Shown here piece by piece: positions 17,828 through 28,300 of a stretch of 64,000 nt of DNA. Each line of letters begins with the position of its first letter. Positions within the stretch are counted from its first letter, which is position 1. Location of the stretch: NCBI RefSeq assembly GCF_036250675.1, contig NZ_CP109592.1, positions 5,394,001 to 5,458,000 on the forward strand. Reading direction: 5' to 3'. This DNA comes from Streptomyces sp. NBC_01689. GTDB lineage: Bacteria > Actinomycetota > Actinomycetes > Streptomycetales > Streptomycetaceae. The translations under genes and the position numbers were made by a program. Below the pieces are notes generated by a model. That model had not been told where the DNA came from. It saw only the letters and a list, made by a program, of their open reading frames with translations, and did not search any database.

Positions 17828-18373
17828 CTAGTCCTCCTGCTGGTCGTCCAGGGTGACGTGGAAGGTGAGCTGCCGCCCCGTCACGGCCGCGGGGACGGTG
17901 CGCGTGCCCGCCGGGACGGTGTGCACGAAACCCCGGGCCGAGCGGTAGTCGCCGGTGCCGCCGGTGATGGCGAGGTCGACCGCTGAGGGGACCGGCAGGT
18001 GGAGCAGGGCCTGTGCGGTGATCTGGCCCCGCGGCAGGGCGAAGGTGCCGATGCACTGGAGTTCGCCGGGCTTCGTACGGATGTACGTGCAGACGACACT
18101 GTGGTCGCCGGTCTTCTTGCCGTCGCGGTAGAGGTCCTCGGAGATGACGACCCCGTCGCCCGGACTGAGCCCCTTCTTGCCCACATCGAGGCTCTCGGAG
18201 CCCGTCTGCCGGGCGTCCAGCTGGATGATCTCCGTGCGCAGACGGATCCTGCGGTCGGTGTCGGAGAACGAGGAGGCGGCGGGCCGAGCGGTCGACGCCG
18301 TGGAGGCGGTGACGAGGAGGGTGGCGCCCAGAGCGGCTGCCGCGCCCAGGGTGCGTGTACGGGACTCGCGCAT
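17828..18373 (-). CDS. Secreted allene-oxide-cyclase barrel-like protein
   Basis: 181 aa. A signal peptide (residues 1-29, LGAAAALGATLLVTASTAS) precedes an AOC/dirigent-like beta barrel (PF18678-type). Diagnostic segments are GDGVVISEDLYRDGKKTG, VVCTYI, and ITGGTGDYRSARGFV. In Streptomyces related barrels occur in secondary metabolism or as exported proteins of unknown activity. It forms an operon with the atypical SDR. A TetR-type palindrome lies about 45 nt upstream of the start. Confidence 0.85.
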   Translation of the reverse strand: MRESRTRTLGAAAALGATLLVTASTASTARPAASSFSDTDRRIRLRTEIIQLDARQTGSESLDVGKKGLSPGDGVVISEDLYRDGKKTGDHSVVCTYIRTKPGELQCIGTFALPRGQITAQALLHLPVPSAVDLAITGGTGDYRSARGFVHTVPAGTRTVPAAVTGRQLTFHVTLDDQQED

Positions 18374-18419
18374 GGAACGTCTCCCATGTGCTCGGAGATG
18401 TGCCTTTCGCGGCTTATTT

Positions 18420-18431
18420 TACCGGTCGGTA
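18420..18431. promoter_or_regulatory. TetR-type operator candidate (TACCG-GT-CGGTA)
   Basis: A 12-bp inverted repeat TACCGGTCGGTA with TTTT just before it, about 47 nt upstream of the AOC-like gene. Sequences of the ACCGGTCGGT type are common TetR-family operators in actinobacteria. No TetR gene is in the neighbourhood, so the cognate regulator would act from elsewhere. Confidence 0.5.
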
Positions 18432-18490
18432 CGATCCGGTGCCCGGCGCGCCTTCCCTGGTCGCGGGGACCGGTCCACGACGGAACGGAG

Positions 18491-18519
18491 AAAGGGCCCC
18501 GTCGTGGTGACGGGGCCCC
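18491..18519 (-). terminator. Intrinsic terminator of the Cys-rich peptide gene
   Basis: A 10-bp perfect stem (18494-18503 and 18509-18518) with a 5-nt loop. On the minus strand it is followed by TTT. Confidence 0.65.
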
Positions 18520-18556
18520 GCTCGATCCGTGTGACCCTGCGGGCCCGGGTGTCCGG

Positions 18557-18709
18557 TCAGCCGCACTGGCAGGGGTTGCCGGACTGGCAGCCGCACCCGC
18601 AGCCGGAGCCGCAGCCGCAGGCGCCGAACAGGGGGAGGCTCTTGACGTCGGCGGGCTGTTCGGTGTCCCGGTCCAGCGTCGGGTCGGGCGTGGCGGGGGA
18701 TTCGGCCAT
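18557..18709 (-). CDS. Cys-rich micropeptide
   Basis: 50 aa. After an acidic N-terminal half (MAESPATPDPTLDRDTEQ) comes a C-terminal tail with seven cysteines among glycines (CGCGSGCGCGC, CQC). The pattern is metallothionein-like and also fits a small cysteine-rich peptide. GGGAGGACCCC precedes the ATG, and a terminator follows the stop. It is a stand-alone unit. The family is not recognised. Metal binding is only inferred from the cysteine content. Confidence 0.7.
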   Translation of the reverse strand: MAESPATPDPTLDRDTEQPADVKSLPLFGACGCGSGCGCGCQSGNPCQCG

Positions 18710-18974
18710 GGGGTCCTCCCTCAATGAGGCCTCAGCGAGGCATCGAGGCATGCGTGTGGGTGCCTACGCCTATTCCATGCCCGTTCTGCCGGGCGCATCA
18801 ACGGCGCACTGAGGCTCGCGGGCCTTCCCGCGGACCCGGAGCGGACCCTTCCGCCCGCTTCCGGTCCGGTCCGGCGCCAGGTCCGCTCCCGGAAGTCCGT
18901 TCCGGGGCCGGACCGGCCGCGCACCGGCCCCGACCCTCAGGACCCCCCGGACCTGGCCCGTTTCCCCCGCCCTG

Positions 18975-19664
18975 TCAGACGGCTTCCGCACCCGTCGCCG
19001 GGTGGATGTCGGCCTGGATCTCGTCCGCGTGCTCGCCCGTCACCAGGTAGACCACGCGCTTGGCCACCGACACCGCGTGGTCGGCGAAGCGCTCGTAGTA
19101 GCGGCCGAGCAGGGTCACGTCGACGGCCGTCTCGATGCCGTGCTTCCAGCGGTCGTCGAGGAGGTGCTGGAAGAGGGTCCGGTGGAGGAGGTCCATGTCG
19201 TCGTCGTCCTGCTCCAGCTGGAGCGCGAGGTCGACGTCCTTGGTGATGACGACCTCGGCCGCCTTGGCCATCAGTCGCTGGGCGAGCTGGCCCATCTCCA
19301 GGATCGTGGCGTGCAGGTCGTGCGGGACCCCGCGCTCGGGGAAGCGCAGCCGGGCCAGCTTCGCGACGTGCTGGGCCAGGTCACCGGCGCGCTCCAGGTC
19401 CGCCGACATCCGCAGGGACGTGACCACGATGCGCAGGTCCGTCGCCACCGGCTGCTGGCGGGCCAGCAGGGCTATCGCGCGGGCCTCCAGCTCGTGCTGG
19501 AGATCGTCGACCTTCTGGTCGGCCGCGATGACGCTCTCGGCGAGCTTCAGGTCGGCGTCGAGGATGGCCGTCGTGGCGCGCCCGATCGCCGACCCGACGA
19601 GCCGGGCCATCTCGACCAGTCCCTCGCCGATCGAGTCAAGTTCCTCGTGATACGCGTCACGCAT
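18975..19664 (-). CDS. phoU: Phosphate transport system regulator PhoU
   Basis: 229 aa of two three-helix bundle repeats. Metal-binding family motifs are intact: DLERAGDLAQHVAKLA (residues about 79-94) and GRYYERFADHAVSVAKR (about 186-202). PhoU links the Pst transporter to PhoR signalling and lowers phosphate uptake when phosphate is plentiful. It is divergent from phoR-phoP, with PHO-box direct repeats in between, the standard Streptomyces arrangement. Confidence 0.96.
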   Translation of the reverse strand: MRDAYHEELDSIGEGLVEMARLVGSAIGRATTAILDADLKLAESVIAADQKVDDLQHELEARAIALLARQQPVATDLRIVVTSLRMSADLERAGDLAQHVAKLARLRFPERGVPHDLHATILEMGQLAQRLMAKAAEVVITKDVDLALQLEQDDDDMDLLHRTLFQHLLDDRWKHGIETAVDVTLLGRYYERFADHAVSVAKRVVYLVTGEHADEIQADIHPATGAEAV

Positions 19665-19795
19665 TGTGTTGTCCCTCTCTTACGTCGCCTTCGGGGAGCC
19701 TGGGGCCGGGCTCCCCGGGCGTCTGTAGACCGCCGGACGGGCCCCCTGAACCCCACGCTCCCACGTTCCGGCTCGTACGCGTCCGTTTCCGGCAT

Positions 19796-19839
19796 CCCAA
19801 ATGAACCACCCCTGGCTCCTGGGTGAACTCTGGGCGACG
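19796..19839 (-). promoter_or_regulatory. PHO boxes (PhoP binding, 11-bp direct repeats)
   Basis: Read on the minus strand there are four consecutive 11-bp units: GTCGCCCAGA-like (19829-19839), GTTCACCCAGG (19818-19828), a weak unit, and GTTCATTTGGG (19796-19806). The two strong units fit the Streptomyces PHO-box direct repeat unit G(G/T)TCAYYYRSG. They lie between phoU and phoR and should mediate PhoP control of both. Confidence 0.75.
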
Positions 19840-19901
19840 AGTGTTCGAGGTCGCACTCGGATGGCTGTGGCCTGGCACGACGACATGCCTAACCTGGAGG
19901 C

Positions 19902-21179
19902 ATGGACGTGAACGCGGCGGTCGCCGCAGCGGCAGCGATCGCCGGAGTGCTCACCGGTGTCATCGCCATGCTGGCGTTCCGCTGGAGCGAACGCGACCAG
20001 AAACGCCCCACCCGCACCTCCCTTCATACGGACCCGGTGCTTCCGCCGGGCGTCGACACGGTTCTCTCCGTGCTCCGCTCCTCCGCCGTCGTACTCGACG
20101 AGGCCGACGCCGTCGTCAAGGCGAGCTCCGCCGCGTACGCCCTCGGGCTGGTCCGGGGCGGCAAGCTCGCCGTCGAGCCGATGCTCCAGATGGCGCGTGA
20201 CACCCGCCGGGACGGCGAGATACGCCAGGTCGAGCTCGATCTGCCGAGAAGGGGGACGGGACGCGGCGAGGCACTGGCCGTCTCCGCGCGCGTCGCGCCG
20301 CTCGGTTCCCGGCTGGTCCTGCTGCTGGTCGAGGACCTCACCGAGGCCCGGCGCATCGAAGCCGTACGACGCGACTTCGTCGCCAACGTGAGCCACGAGC
20401 TGAAGACGCCCGTGGGCGCGCTCTCGCTGCTCTCCGAGGCGGTGATGGACGCCTCGGACGACCCGGAGGCCGTGGAGCGCTTCGCCGGGCGCATGCAGAT
20501 CGAGGCCACCCGGCTCACCAATCTCGTGCAGGAGCTCATCGACCTGTCGAGGGTGCAGAACGACGACCCGCTGGAGGACGCCGAGCCGGTACGGGTCGGC
20601 GAACTCGTCGCCGAGGCGATCGACCGGTGCCGCCACCAGGCCGGCACCAAGCAGATCACCATGGCCGCCGGCGGCACGGCGGAGCTGAGCATCTGGGGCA
20701 ACCGCGGCCAGCTGGCCGCGGCCCTCGGCAACCTCGTCGAGAACGCCGTCAACTACTCGCCCGCCCGGACCCGGGTGGGCATAGCCGCGCGCCGGGTGTC
20801 GGCGCCCGGTGGAGACCTCATCGAGATCGCCGTGACCGACCAGGGCATCGGCATCTCCGAGAAGGACCGGGAGCGCGTGTTCGAGCGCTTCTACCGCGTG
20901 GACCCGGCCCGTTCCCGCCAGACCGGCGGCACGGGCCTGGGCCTCGCGATCGTCAAGCACGTGGCCGCCTCGCACGGCGGGGAGGTCACGGTGTGGAGCT
21001 CCGAGGGTCAGGGCTCCACGTTCACCCTGCGGCTGCCGGAGGCGGGTGCGGCCCGCGACCGCGTGACCGATCACCACATGCCCGGACTCGACGAGGACGA
21101 CGAGACCGAGCAGCCCGACGGGACGACCACCGTCTCATCCCCGTATGAACCGCTTCCTGCCCCGGAGGTCCTTCCGTGA
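19902..21179 (+). CDS. phoR: Phosphate-sensing histidine kinase PhoR (SenX3-like)
   Basis: 425 aa. One N-terminal membrane helix (about residues 3-25) is followed by a PAS-like domain and a HisKA dimerisation domain. The phosphoacceptor histidine is at about residue 165 in VSHELKTPVG. The ATP-binding domain has N box NLVENAVNYSP, G1 DQGIGI and G2 GGTGLGLAIV. In Streptomyces it phosphorylates PhoP under phosphate limitation. GGAGG precedes the ATG. Its TGA overlaps the phoP start. Confidence 0.95.
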   Translation: MDVNAAVAAAAAIAGVLTGVIAMLAFRWSERDQKRPTRTSLHTDPVLPPGVDTVLSVLRSSAVVLDEADAVVKASSAAYALGLVRGGKLAVEPMLQMARDTRRDGEIRQVELDLPRRGTGRGEALAVSARVAPLGSRLVLLLVEDLTEARRIEAVRRDFVANVSHELKTPVGALSLLSEAVMDASDDPEAVERFAGRMQIEATRLTNLVQELIDLSRVQNDDPLEDAEPVRVGELVAEAIDRCRHQAGTKQITMAAGGTAELSIWGNRGQLAAALGNLVENAVNYSPARTRVGIAARRVSAPGGDLIEIAVTDQGIGISEKDRERVFERFYRVDPARSRQTGGTGLGLAIVKHVAASHGGEVTVWSSEGQGSTFTLRLPEAGAARDRVTDHHMPGLDEDDETEQPDGTTTVSSPYEPLPAPEVLP

Positions 21180-21856
21180 CCCGAGTGCTCGTCGTCGAGG
21201 ACGAGGAGTCCTTCTCCGACGCCCTGTCGTACATGCTCCGCAAGGAGGGCTTCGAGGTCGCCATCGCGACCACCGGGCCCGACGGACTCGACGAGTTCGA
21301 GCGCAACGGCGCCGACCTCGTCCTCCTCGACCTGATGCTGCCGGGCCTGCCCGGCACGGAGGTCTGCCGCCAGCTGCGCGGCCGCTCCAACGTTCCGGTG
21401 ATCATGGTCACCGCCAAGGACAGCGAGATCGACAAGGTCGTCGGGCTGGAGATAGGAGCCGACGACTACGTCACCAAGCCCTTCTCCTCCCGCGAGCTGG
21501 TCGCCCGCATCCGGGCGGTCCTGCGCCGCCGGGGCGAGCCCGAGGAGGTCACCCCGGCCGCGCTGGAGGCCGGCCCGGTCCGGATGGACGTCGACCGCCA
21601 CGTGGTCACCGTCTCCGGCTCCAAGGTCGACCTCCCGCTGAAGGAGTTCGACCTGCTGGAGATGCTGCTGCGCAACGCGGGCCGTGTGCTGACCCGTATG
21701 CAGCTCATCGACCGGGTCTGGGGTGCCGACTACGTGGGCGACACCAAGACCCTCGACGTCCACGTCAAGCGACTGCGCGCGAAGATCGAGCCGGACCCGG
21801 GGGCGCCCCGGTACCTCGTGACGGTACGAGGACTCGGCTACAAGTTCGAGCCGTAG
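21176..21856 (+). CDS. phoP: Phosphate response regulator PhoP
   Basis: 226 aa OmpR/PhoB-type regulator. The receiver domain has the acidic pocket VVEDEESF and the phosphorylated Asp at about residue 52 in LVLLDLMLPG. The Lys is in DDYVTKPFS. The C-terminal winged helix includes RVWGADYVGDTKTLDVHVKRLRAKIE. It controls the pho regulon and, in Streptomyces, also antibiotic production. The GTG start overlaps the phoR stop (GTGA), giving coupled expression. Confidence 0.96.
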   Translation: MTRVLVVEDEESFSDALSYMLRKEGFEVAIATTGPDGLDEFERNGADLVLLDLMLPGLPGTEVCRQLRGRSNVPVIMVTAKDSEIDKVVGLEIGADDYVTKPFSSRELVARIRAVLRRRGEPEEVTPAALEAGPVRMDVDRHVVTVSGSKVDLPLKEFDLLEMLLRNAGRVLTRMQLIDRVWGADYVGDTKTLDVHVKRLRAKIEPDPGAPRYLVTVRGLGYKFEP

Positions 21857-21896
21857 ACCGGCCCCTCGGAACCGGCCGCCCCGCGCGGGCCGGCCC

Positions 21897-21950
21897 GACG
21901 ACGCCGAAGGGCGGTACCCCTGGCCGGGGGTACCGCCCTTCGGCGTCGTC
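21897..21950. terminator. 24-bp perfect hairpin between convergent phoP and the DUF461 gene
   Basis: Arms 21897-21920 and 21927-21950 are perfectly complementary over 24 bp with a 6-nt loop. There is no T-run. It is placed exactly between the stops of two convergent genes, so it probably serves as a bidirectional terminator. Confidence 0.75.
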
Positions 21951-21989
21951 CGGACGTACCGGGTTCCCGGCCGTACGCCGGGACTCCGG

Positions 21990-22670
21990 TCACTGGCCGG
22001 CGGCGGACTCCGTGGCGGTCGCGGTGTCCGTGCCCGTGGCGCCCGTGTCGGACGACGTTGTGTCCGAGGGGGTGCCGGAGGCGGAGTCGGACGGCGAGGC
22101 GGAGTCGGACGGTGACTCCGTCGAGGAACCGGTCGCCTCCGAGCCGGGCGCCGCCGGGATGTCGCTCGGGCCCCACTTGGTGAAGTAGCTCTCGGCCGGG
22201 ACCACGAAGGCGCGCAGGCTCACGTCTCCGGTCTTGCTGAAGGTGAAGGTGACCTTCTGCGCGTTGCCGTCCTTGACGGCCGTCCCGGGGGAGCTGAGGG
22301 CCGCGGAGGCGTTGCCCTTGCCGCCGAGGATGACGGAGCCACCGGCCGGGACGGTCAGCTTCCCCTTGCCCGCGGCGGGCGTGATCTGGGCGGTGCCGTT
22401 GCCTCCGATGGTGACGGAGTCCAGGGTCTGCGCGGTGCGGCCGTTGTTGAACAGGGTCGCGGAGATCACCGCCGGGCCCGTGGAGGTCGTGTCGGGCTGG
22501 GTGATGACGAGGGCGTTCTGGATCTTGATGTCACCGACGGTGGTCGCCGCGTTGTCCGGCTTGACCTCCAGCGTCTGTGCGTCGTTGCCGGCGGCGCACG
22601 CGGCGAGCGAGGCGAGCGAGAACGCGATGGCGGCGGCGGCGAGAGCGCCGCGTCGAAGGCTGCTGCTCAC
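21990..22670 (-). CDS. DUF461-type lipoprotein (PCu(A)C-like)
   Basis: 226 aa. It has a lipoprotein signal with lipobox LAAC at about residues 22-25, a beta-sandwich DUF461 domain (ALVITQPDTTSTGPAVISATLFNNG), and a Ser/Thr/Asp-rich tail from about residue 175. DUF461 is related to periplasmic copper chaperones, but I see no clear Met/His copper site, so the function is uncertain. It faces outward, anchored to the membrane. AAGGAG lies upstream of the GTG start. Confidence 0.8.
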   Translation of the reverse strand: MSSSLRRGALAAAAIAFSLASLAACAAGNDAQTLEVKPDNAATTVGDIKIQNALVITQPDTTSTGPAVISATLFNNGRTAQTLDSVTIGGNGTAQITPAAGKGKLTVPAGGSVILGGKGNASAALSSPGTAVKDGNAQKVTFTFSKTGDVSLRAFVVPAESYFTKWGPSDIPAAPGSEATGSSTESPSDSASPSDSASGTPSDTTSSDTGATGTDTATATESAAGQ

Positions 22671-23338
22671 GGCGGCGGCAACTCCTTGAACGTGGGCGAA
22701 GCAGGGCGACTCCTGTGTAAAGCCGCCCTAAGGGTCTGTCAGCGGGCTTAGGTTACCGAGCCGTTCCCGCGCCACCGCACCCGACCCGCCCCTTCGCCCC
22801 CTCGAGCCCCGCCACGCCGTCCCGGTACGCCGTCCGCGCCGTCCGGGTACGCCGTCCGCGCCGGTCGGCGTGTGCGCCCTTCCGCGCCGTCCCACCGGCC
22901 CCTTTGAGCATCTGTTCGTCCGCCATTCACATAAGCGCCAGGAGATCCGTCCGGAAGATCCGTCCGGGGTTTTCCGGTGGCGAATCCGTGGCGGACCGGA
23001 AAATGGATCACCGGCGGTTCGGGGAGAGCGTGATCAATTCCGGATTCGGCTCGTACCCGACTCCGGCAACCGAACGGAGTAGCGGAAGTCGAGCTTCTGG
23101 AGCAGGACAAAACGGGATGTTCGGACCCAGGTCAGGGTTCACAGGTCTGTGTACCGTACGCGTTTCAGTCGCCCTGGACAGCCGCTCCCACCTGCGAATA
23201 CCCTCTTCCGCTCGCTCCTCGCAGCACGTTCCTGTCGCGGTTGTCAAGCCCCGAGATATGCCCTGACCTGCGAAAACGCCATTCAGAAGACGCAGTTTCC
23301 GTGTTACCCTGGATAGCCACGGAAGGGGTACCTGTCAC
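22671..23338. other. Long intergenic region upstream of carD
   Basis: Divergent promoters of the DUF461 lipoprotein gene and carD must lie here. Short direct repeats (CGCCGTCCGGGTACGCCGTCCG, and two GATCCGTCCGG) are visible. No protein-coding frame has a recognisable product. The last 60 nt contain TACCCT and TAGCCA hexamers that may belong to the carD promoter. Confidence 0.4.
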
Positions 23339-23821
23339 ATGACGTTCAAGGTTGGCGACACCGTGGTCTATCCCCATCACGGGGCCGCGCTGATCGAGGC
23401 CATCGAAACTCGCCAGATCAAAGGCGTGGACAAGACCTACTTGGTGCTGAAGGTCGCCCAGGGCGACCTGACGGTACGTGTGCCAGCGGACAATGCGGAG
23501 TTCGTCGGCGTGCGTGATGTGGTCGGTCAGGACGGGCTGGACCGGGTCTTCGAGGTGCTGCGCGCGCCGTACGCCGAGGAGCCCACGAACTGGTCGCGTC
23601 GTTACAAGGCAAATCTGGAGAAGCTCGCCTCCGGCGATGTCATCAAGGTCGCGGAAGTCGTACGTGACCTGTGGCGTCGTGAGCGCGAGCGCGGACTCTC
23701 CGCCGGTGAGAAGCGGATGCTGGCCAAGGCCCGGCAGATCCTGGTGAGCGAGCTCGCTCTCGCGGAGAACACGAACGAGGACAAGGCCGAGGCTCTGCTC
23801 GACGAGGTTCTCGCGTCCTGA
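23339..23821 (+). CDS. carD: CarD-family transcription factor
   Basis: 160 aa. The N-terminal RNA-polymerase-interacting Tudor-like domain ([18 protein letters not shown]) and the C-terminal helical DNA-binding domain are intact; the latter includes the [13 protein letters not shown] segment with the promoter-wedging tryptophan. CarD stabilises open complexes at housekeeping promoters in actinobacteria. GGAAGGGG lies upstream of the ATG. It precedes ispD-ispF, the usual actinobacterial order. Confidence 0.96.
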   Translation: MTFKVGDTVVYPHHGAALIEAIETRQIKGVDKTYLVLKVAQGDLTVRVPADNAEFVGVRDVVGQDGLDRVFEVLRAPYAEEPTNWSRRYKANLEKLASGDVIKVAEVVRDLWRRERERGLSAGEKRMLAKARQILVSELALAENTNEDKAEALLDEVLAS

Positions 23822-24246
23822 CGCGTACAGCGCCCAGACGGTGGTCGTTCGGACGGTGGACCGGATCGGTTCTTCTGTTGTTCGGACGGTAGTCGTTTTG
23901 ACGTAAGCACAAGGCCGCGCAGTTGTGCAAGAAAATGCCGCGGTGCCCGATGACGCAATGGGAATTGCTGTCGCCGGGCGCTGCGGCATGTTCGTACCCG
24001 CATCTCTTCGGGAACCCGGGTCTCCCCGTGGTTCCCGCACCGGAACTCGATGCCCCCGAAACGTGATGCCCCGGCACGTGATGTGCCGGGATACTCGCTG
24101 TGCCGAGCCCGGGCGGCCGACTCGACCGGATGTCACGGAAGGGTCCGGTCAGGACGCCACGCCGGGCACTCCCCCACGCTCCGCGAGCGGGAGGCACGCC
24201 AGGGCCATACCCAAGCAGGCCGAGTACACAAACCTGACAGGAACCG
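23822..24246. other. Intergenic region carD-ispD
   Basis: It contains repeated CGGACGGT blocks just after carD and a hairpin at 24070-24090 (8-bp stem CCCGGCAC / GTGCCGGG). A common Streptomyces intergenic motif beginning CTCCCCCACGCTC lies near 24172. No gene is supported. Confidence 0.4.
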
Positions 24247-24999
24247 ATGTCTGACGATTCGCGCCCTTCGCCGTCCGTGACCCCCGTCGCGGCCGTGATT
24301 CCGGCCGCCGGCCGGGGTGTGCGCCTCGGTCCGGGCGCCCCCAAGGCGCTCCGGGCGCTGAACGGCACGCCCATGCTCATCCACGCGGTACGGGCCATGG
24401 CCGCCTCCCGCGCCGTCTCCCTGGTCGTCGTGGTGGCGCCGCCCGAGGGGACGGCCGAGGTCAAGACCCTGCTCGACGCGCACGCGCTGCCCGAGCGGAC
24501 CGACTTCCTGGTCGTCGCCGGCGGCGACAGCCGCCAGGAGTCCGTGAAGTACGGACTCGACGCGCTGCCGCCCGGGATCGACATCGTGCTCGTGCACGAC
24601 GCGGCCCGGCCGCTGGTGCCGGTGGACACGGTGGACGCGGTCATCGAGGCGGTACGGGACGGCGCGCCCGCCGTCGTACCGGCGCTGCCGCTCGCGGACA
24701 CCGTCAAGCAGGTCGAGCCGGCGACCGTGCCGGGCACGCCGGAGCCGGTCGTCGGCACGCCCGAGCGGGCGCTGCTGCGAGCCGTACAGACCCCGCAGGG
24801 CTTCGACCGGGACACCCTCGTACGGGCCCACGACACCGTCACCGACGACGTGACCGACGACGCGAGCATGGTCGAGCGGCTCGGCGAGCGCGTCGTGGTG
24901 GTGCCCGGGCACGAGGAGGCGTTCAAGGTGACGCGCCCCCTGGACCTCGTCCTCGCGGAGGCGGTCCTCGCGCGCAGGAGGGCGAACGATGGGTTCTGA
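24247..24999 (+). CDS. ispD: 2-C-methyl-D-erythritol 4-phosphate cytidylyltransferase
   Basis: 250 aa. It converts MEP and CTP to CDP-ME in the MEP isoprenoid pathway. The nucleotide-binding motif [13 protein letters not shown] is near residues 15-27 and the family VHDAARPLV motif is near residues 117-125. An insertion-like proline/valine loop near residues 158-172 ([15 protein letters not shown]) is seen in many Streptomyces versions. It overlaps ispF by 11 nt. Confidence 0.95.
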   Translation: MSDDSRPSPSVTPVAAVIPAAGRGVRLGPGAPKALRALNGTPMLIHAVRAMAASRAVSLVVVVAPPEGTAEVKTLLDAHALPERTDFLVVAGGDSRQESVKYGLDALPPGIDIVLVHDAARPLVPVDTVDAVIEAVRDGAPAVVPALPLADTVKQVEPATVPGTPEPVVGTPERALLRAVQTPQGFDRDTLVRAHDTVTDDVTDDASMVERLGERVVVVPGHEEAFKVTRPLDLVLAEAVLARRRANDGF

Positions 25000-25507
25000 G
25001 GTCTCCGCGACGCCGTCCGCCGGCCTGCCGCCGCTGCCGCAGGTCGGTGTCGGCACCGACATCCACGCCTTCGAGGACGGCCGGGAGCTGTGGTGCGCCG
25101 GGCTGCTCTGGGAGGGGGAGGGTCCCGGACTGGCCGGACACTCCGACGCGGACGTCGTCGCGCACGCCGCCTGCAACGCCCTCTTCTCCGCGGCGGGGCT
25201 CGGTGACCTCGGCGCGCACTTCGGCACCGGACGGCCCGAGTGGTCCGGCGCCTCCGGGGTGACCCTGCTGACCGAGGCCGCGCGGATCGTGCGGGCGGCC
25301 GGTTTCGTCATCGGCAACGTCGCCGTCCAGGTCGTCGGGCCACGCCCCAAGATCGGCAAGCGGCGGGACGAGGCGCAGAAGGTCCTCTCCGAGGCGGTGG
25401 GCGCGCCGGTGTCGGTCTCCGGGGCCACCACGGACGGTCTGGGCTTCCCCGGCCGGGACGAGGGGCTGATGGCGGTGGCGACGGCACTGGTGGCCCGCGC
25501 GTCCTGA
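24989..25507 (+). CDS. ispF: 2-C-methyl-D-erythritol 2,4-cyclodiphosphate synthase
   Basis: 172 aa. It cyclises CDP-ME 2-phosphate in the MEP pathway. Zinc ligands are in GTDIHAF and [11 protein letters not shown], and the late [16 protein letters not shown] motif is intact. The Asp-x-His of the family DxHxF appears as DIHAF. The start overlaps the end of ispD, so translation is coupled. Confidence 0.95.
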   Translation: MGSEVSATPSAGLPPLPQVGVGTDIHAFEDGRELWCAGLLWEGEGPGLAGHSDADVVAHAACNALFSAAGLGDLGAHFGTGRPEWSGASGVTLLTEAARIVRAAGFVIGNVAVQVVGPRPKIGKRRDEAQKVLSEAVGAPVSVSGATTDGLGFPGRDEGLMAVATALVARAS

Positions 25508-25568
25508 GGGCGCGTGCCCCGGCCGGGGGGGCGGACGCCCCCCCCGGACCCCCGCGTCGCCCGAAGGG

Positions 25569-25599
25569 CTCGTCCTCGAGCGACGGACGGGCCGGGTGC
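25569..25599. repeat. Dispersed Streptomyces intergenic repeat, copy 1
   Basis: The segment with TCGTCCTCGAGCGACGGACG resembles a copy at 57669-57700 (TCGTCCTCGATGGCCGGACG). Similar sequences are frequent in Streptomyces intergenic DNA. Confidence 0.55.
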
Positions 25600-25713
25600 G
25601 CGGGCCGGGGCCGGAGAGGAGCCCGGGACGCGGGACGGCGCACGTGGGGGTCGTATGTCACGAATACGTGCCCCTTGCGCGGGAAGGGTCGCGGGGCACT
25701 ACCCGGGGCCCAC

Positions 25714-25719
25714 TACCCT
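25714..25719 (+). promoter_or_regulatory. -10 element TACCCT, leaderless cysS promoter
   Basis: TACCCT ends 6 nt before the cysS GTG. The only purine-rich stretch (GGAGG) is 1 nt from the start, too close to be a ribosome-binding site, so transcription probably begins at the GTG. Confidence 0.55.
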
Positions 25720-25725
25720 GGAGGC

Positions 25726-27126
<1,401 letters not shown>

Positions 27127-27140
27127 GTGTTCCTTGATCG

Positions 27141-27172
27141 AGTGTGCCGCCCGGCTCTCCGGGCGGCACACT
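27141..27172. terminator. 14-bp perfect hairpin after cysS
   Basis: AGTGTGCCGCCCGG and its exact complement flank a CTCT loop, 15 nt after the cysS stop. There is no long T-run. Confidence 0.7.
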
Positions 27173-27241
27173 GCATAGACGACCACACGGACGGACGTGC
27201 CCGCGCAGCGTGCGCACGCCCTCACACAGAACAGGTAGGTC

Positions 27242-28183
27242 ATGGCCGCTAACAACCGCCGCATGTCCGGCAAGAAGGGCGCGCAGGTCGGCAGTGGCGG
27301 CCAGCGACGCCGGGGCCTGGAGGGCAAGGGCCCGACCCCGCCCGCCGAGATGCGCAAGGGACACAAGAAGAACCGCATCGCCAACGTCAAGGCCAAGCAG
27401 AGCGCGCGCCGTCCCGCCCCGCGCGGGCGCGGCGGCAAGGGCACGTCCGAGATGGTCGTCGGGCGCAACCCCGTGGTCGAGGCGCTGCGCGAGGGCGTGC
27501 CCGCGTCGACGCTGTACGTGCAGCAGTTCATCGACAACGACGAGCGCGTCCGGGAGGCCCTCCAGCTGGTGGGCGAGCGCGGGGGCATCCACCTCATGGA
27601 GGCCCCGCGCCCGGAGCTGGACCGCATGACCAACGGGCTCAACCACCAGGGCCTCGTCCTGCAGGTCCCGCCGTACGAGTACGCGCACCCGGAGGACCTC
27701 GTCGCCGCCGCCTTCGACGAGGGCCAGGACCCGTTGATCGTCGCCCTCGACGGGGTGACCGACCCCCGGAACCTGGGTGCCGTGGTCCGCTCCGCCTCGG
27801 CCTTCGGCGGTCACGGTGTCGTCGTGCCCGAGCGGCGCGCGGCCGGGATGACCGCCGGTGCCTGGAAGACCTCGGCCGGCGCCGCCGCCCGTACGCCCGT
27901 CGCGCGCGCCGCCAACCTGACGCGGGCCCTGGAGGCGTACAAGAAGGCCGGTCTCGTCGTGGTCGGTCTCGCCGCGGACGGCGAGGCCGAGGTCGGTGAC
28001 CTGGAGGCGCTCGGCGGTCCCGTCGTCATCGTCGTCGGCAGCGAGGGCAAGGGGCTGTCCCGGCTCGTCGGGGAGACCTGCGACTTCCGGGTGCGGATCC
28101 CGATGCCCGGTGGCGCGGAGTCGCTGAACGCCGGTGTGGCGGCGGGAGTCGTGCTGTACGAGGCGGCCCGGCGACGCGCCTGA
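27242..28183 (+). CDS. rlmB: 23S rRNA (guanosine(2251)-2'-O)-methyltransferase RlmB
   Basis: 313 aa SpoU-family (SPOUT) methyltransferase. A Lys/Arg-rich N-terminal extension of about 65 residues precedes the L30e-like substrate-binding domain ([14 protein letters not shown]). The knotted catalytic domain has motif 1 ([16 protein letters not shown]), motif 2 (VVGSEGKGL) and motif 3 ([22 protein letters not shown]). It methylates a guanosine of the peptidyl-transferase centre P loop. Confidence 0.94.
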   Translation: MAANNRRMSGKKGAQVGSGGQRRRGLEGKGPTPPAEMRKGHKKNRIANVKAKQSARRPAPRGRGGKGTSEMVVGRNPVVEALREGVPASTLYVQQFIDNDERVREALQLVGERGGIHLMEAPRPELDRMTNGLNHQGLVLQVPPYEYAHPEDLVAAAFDEGQDPLIVALDGVTDPRNLGAVVRSASAFGGHGVVVPERRAAGMTAGAWKTSAGAAARTPVARAANLTRALEAYKKAGLVVVGLAADGEAEVGDLEALGGPVVIVVGSEGKGLSRLVGETCDFRVRIPMPGGAESLNAGVAAGVVLYEAARRRA

Positions 28184-28300
28184 ACAGGCGTCCGAGCCGT
28201 CACCCCCGTGGGGTGATCGGGAGGGTCCGGACGGCCTTGACGCGGTCCGGACAGATCGGCGGGGTCAAAGCAGTGTCCTAAACACACGTCACTCGGTTAG

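Noticed and set aside
25240..25725. Extension of the cysS frame upstream to 25240
   Set aside because: The residues are low-complexity, overlap ispF, and do not resemble cysteinyl-tRNA synthetase.
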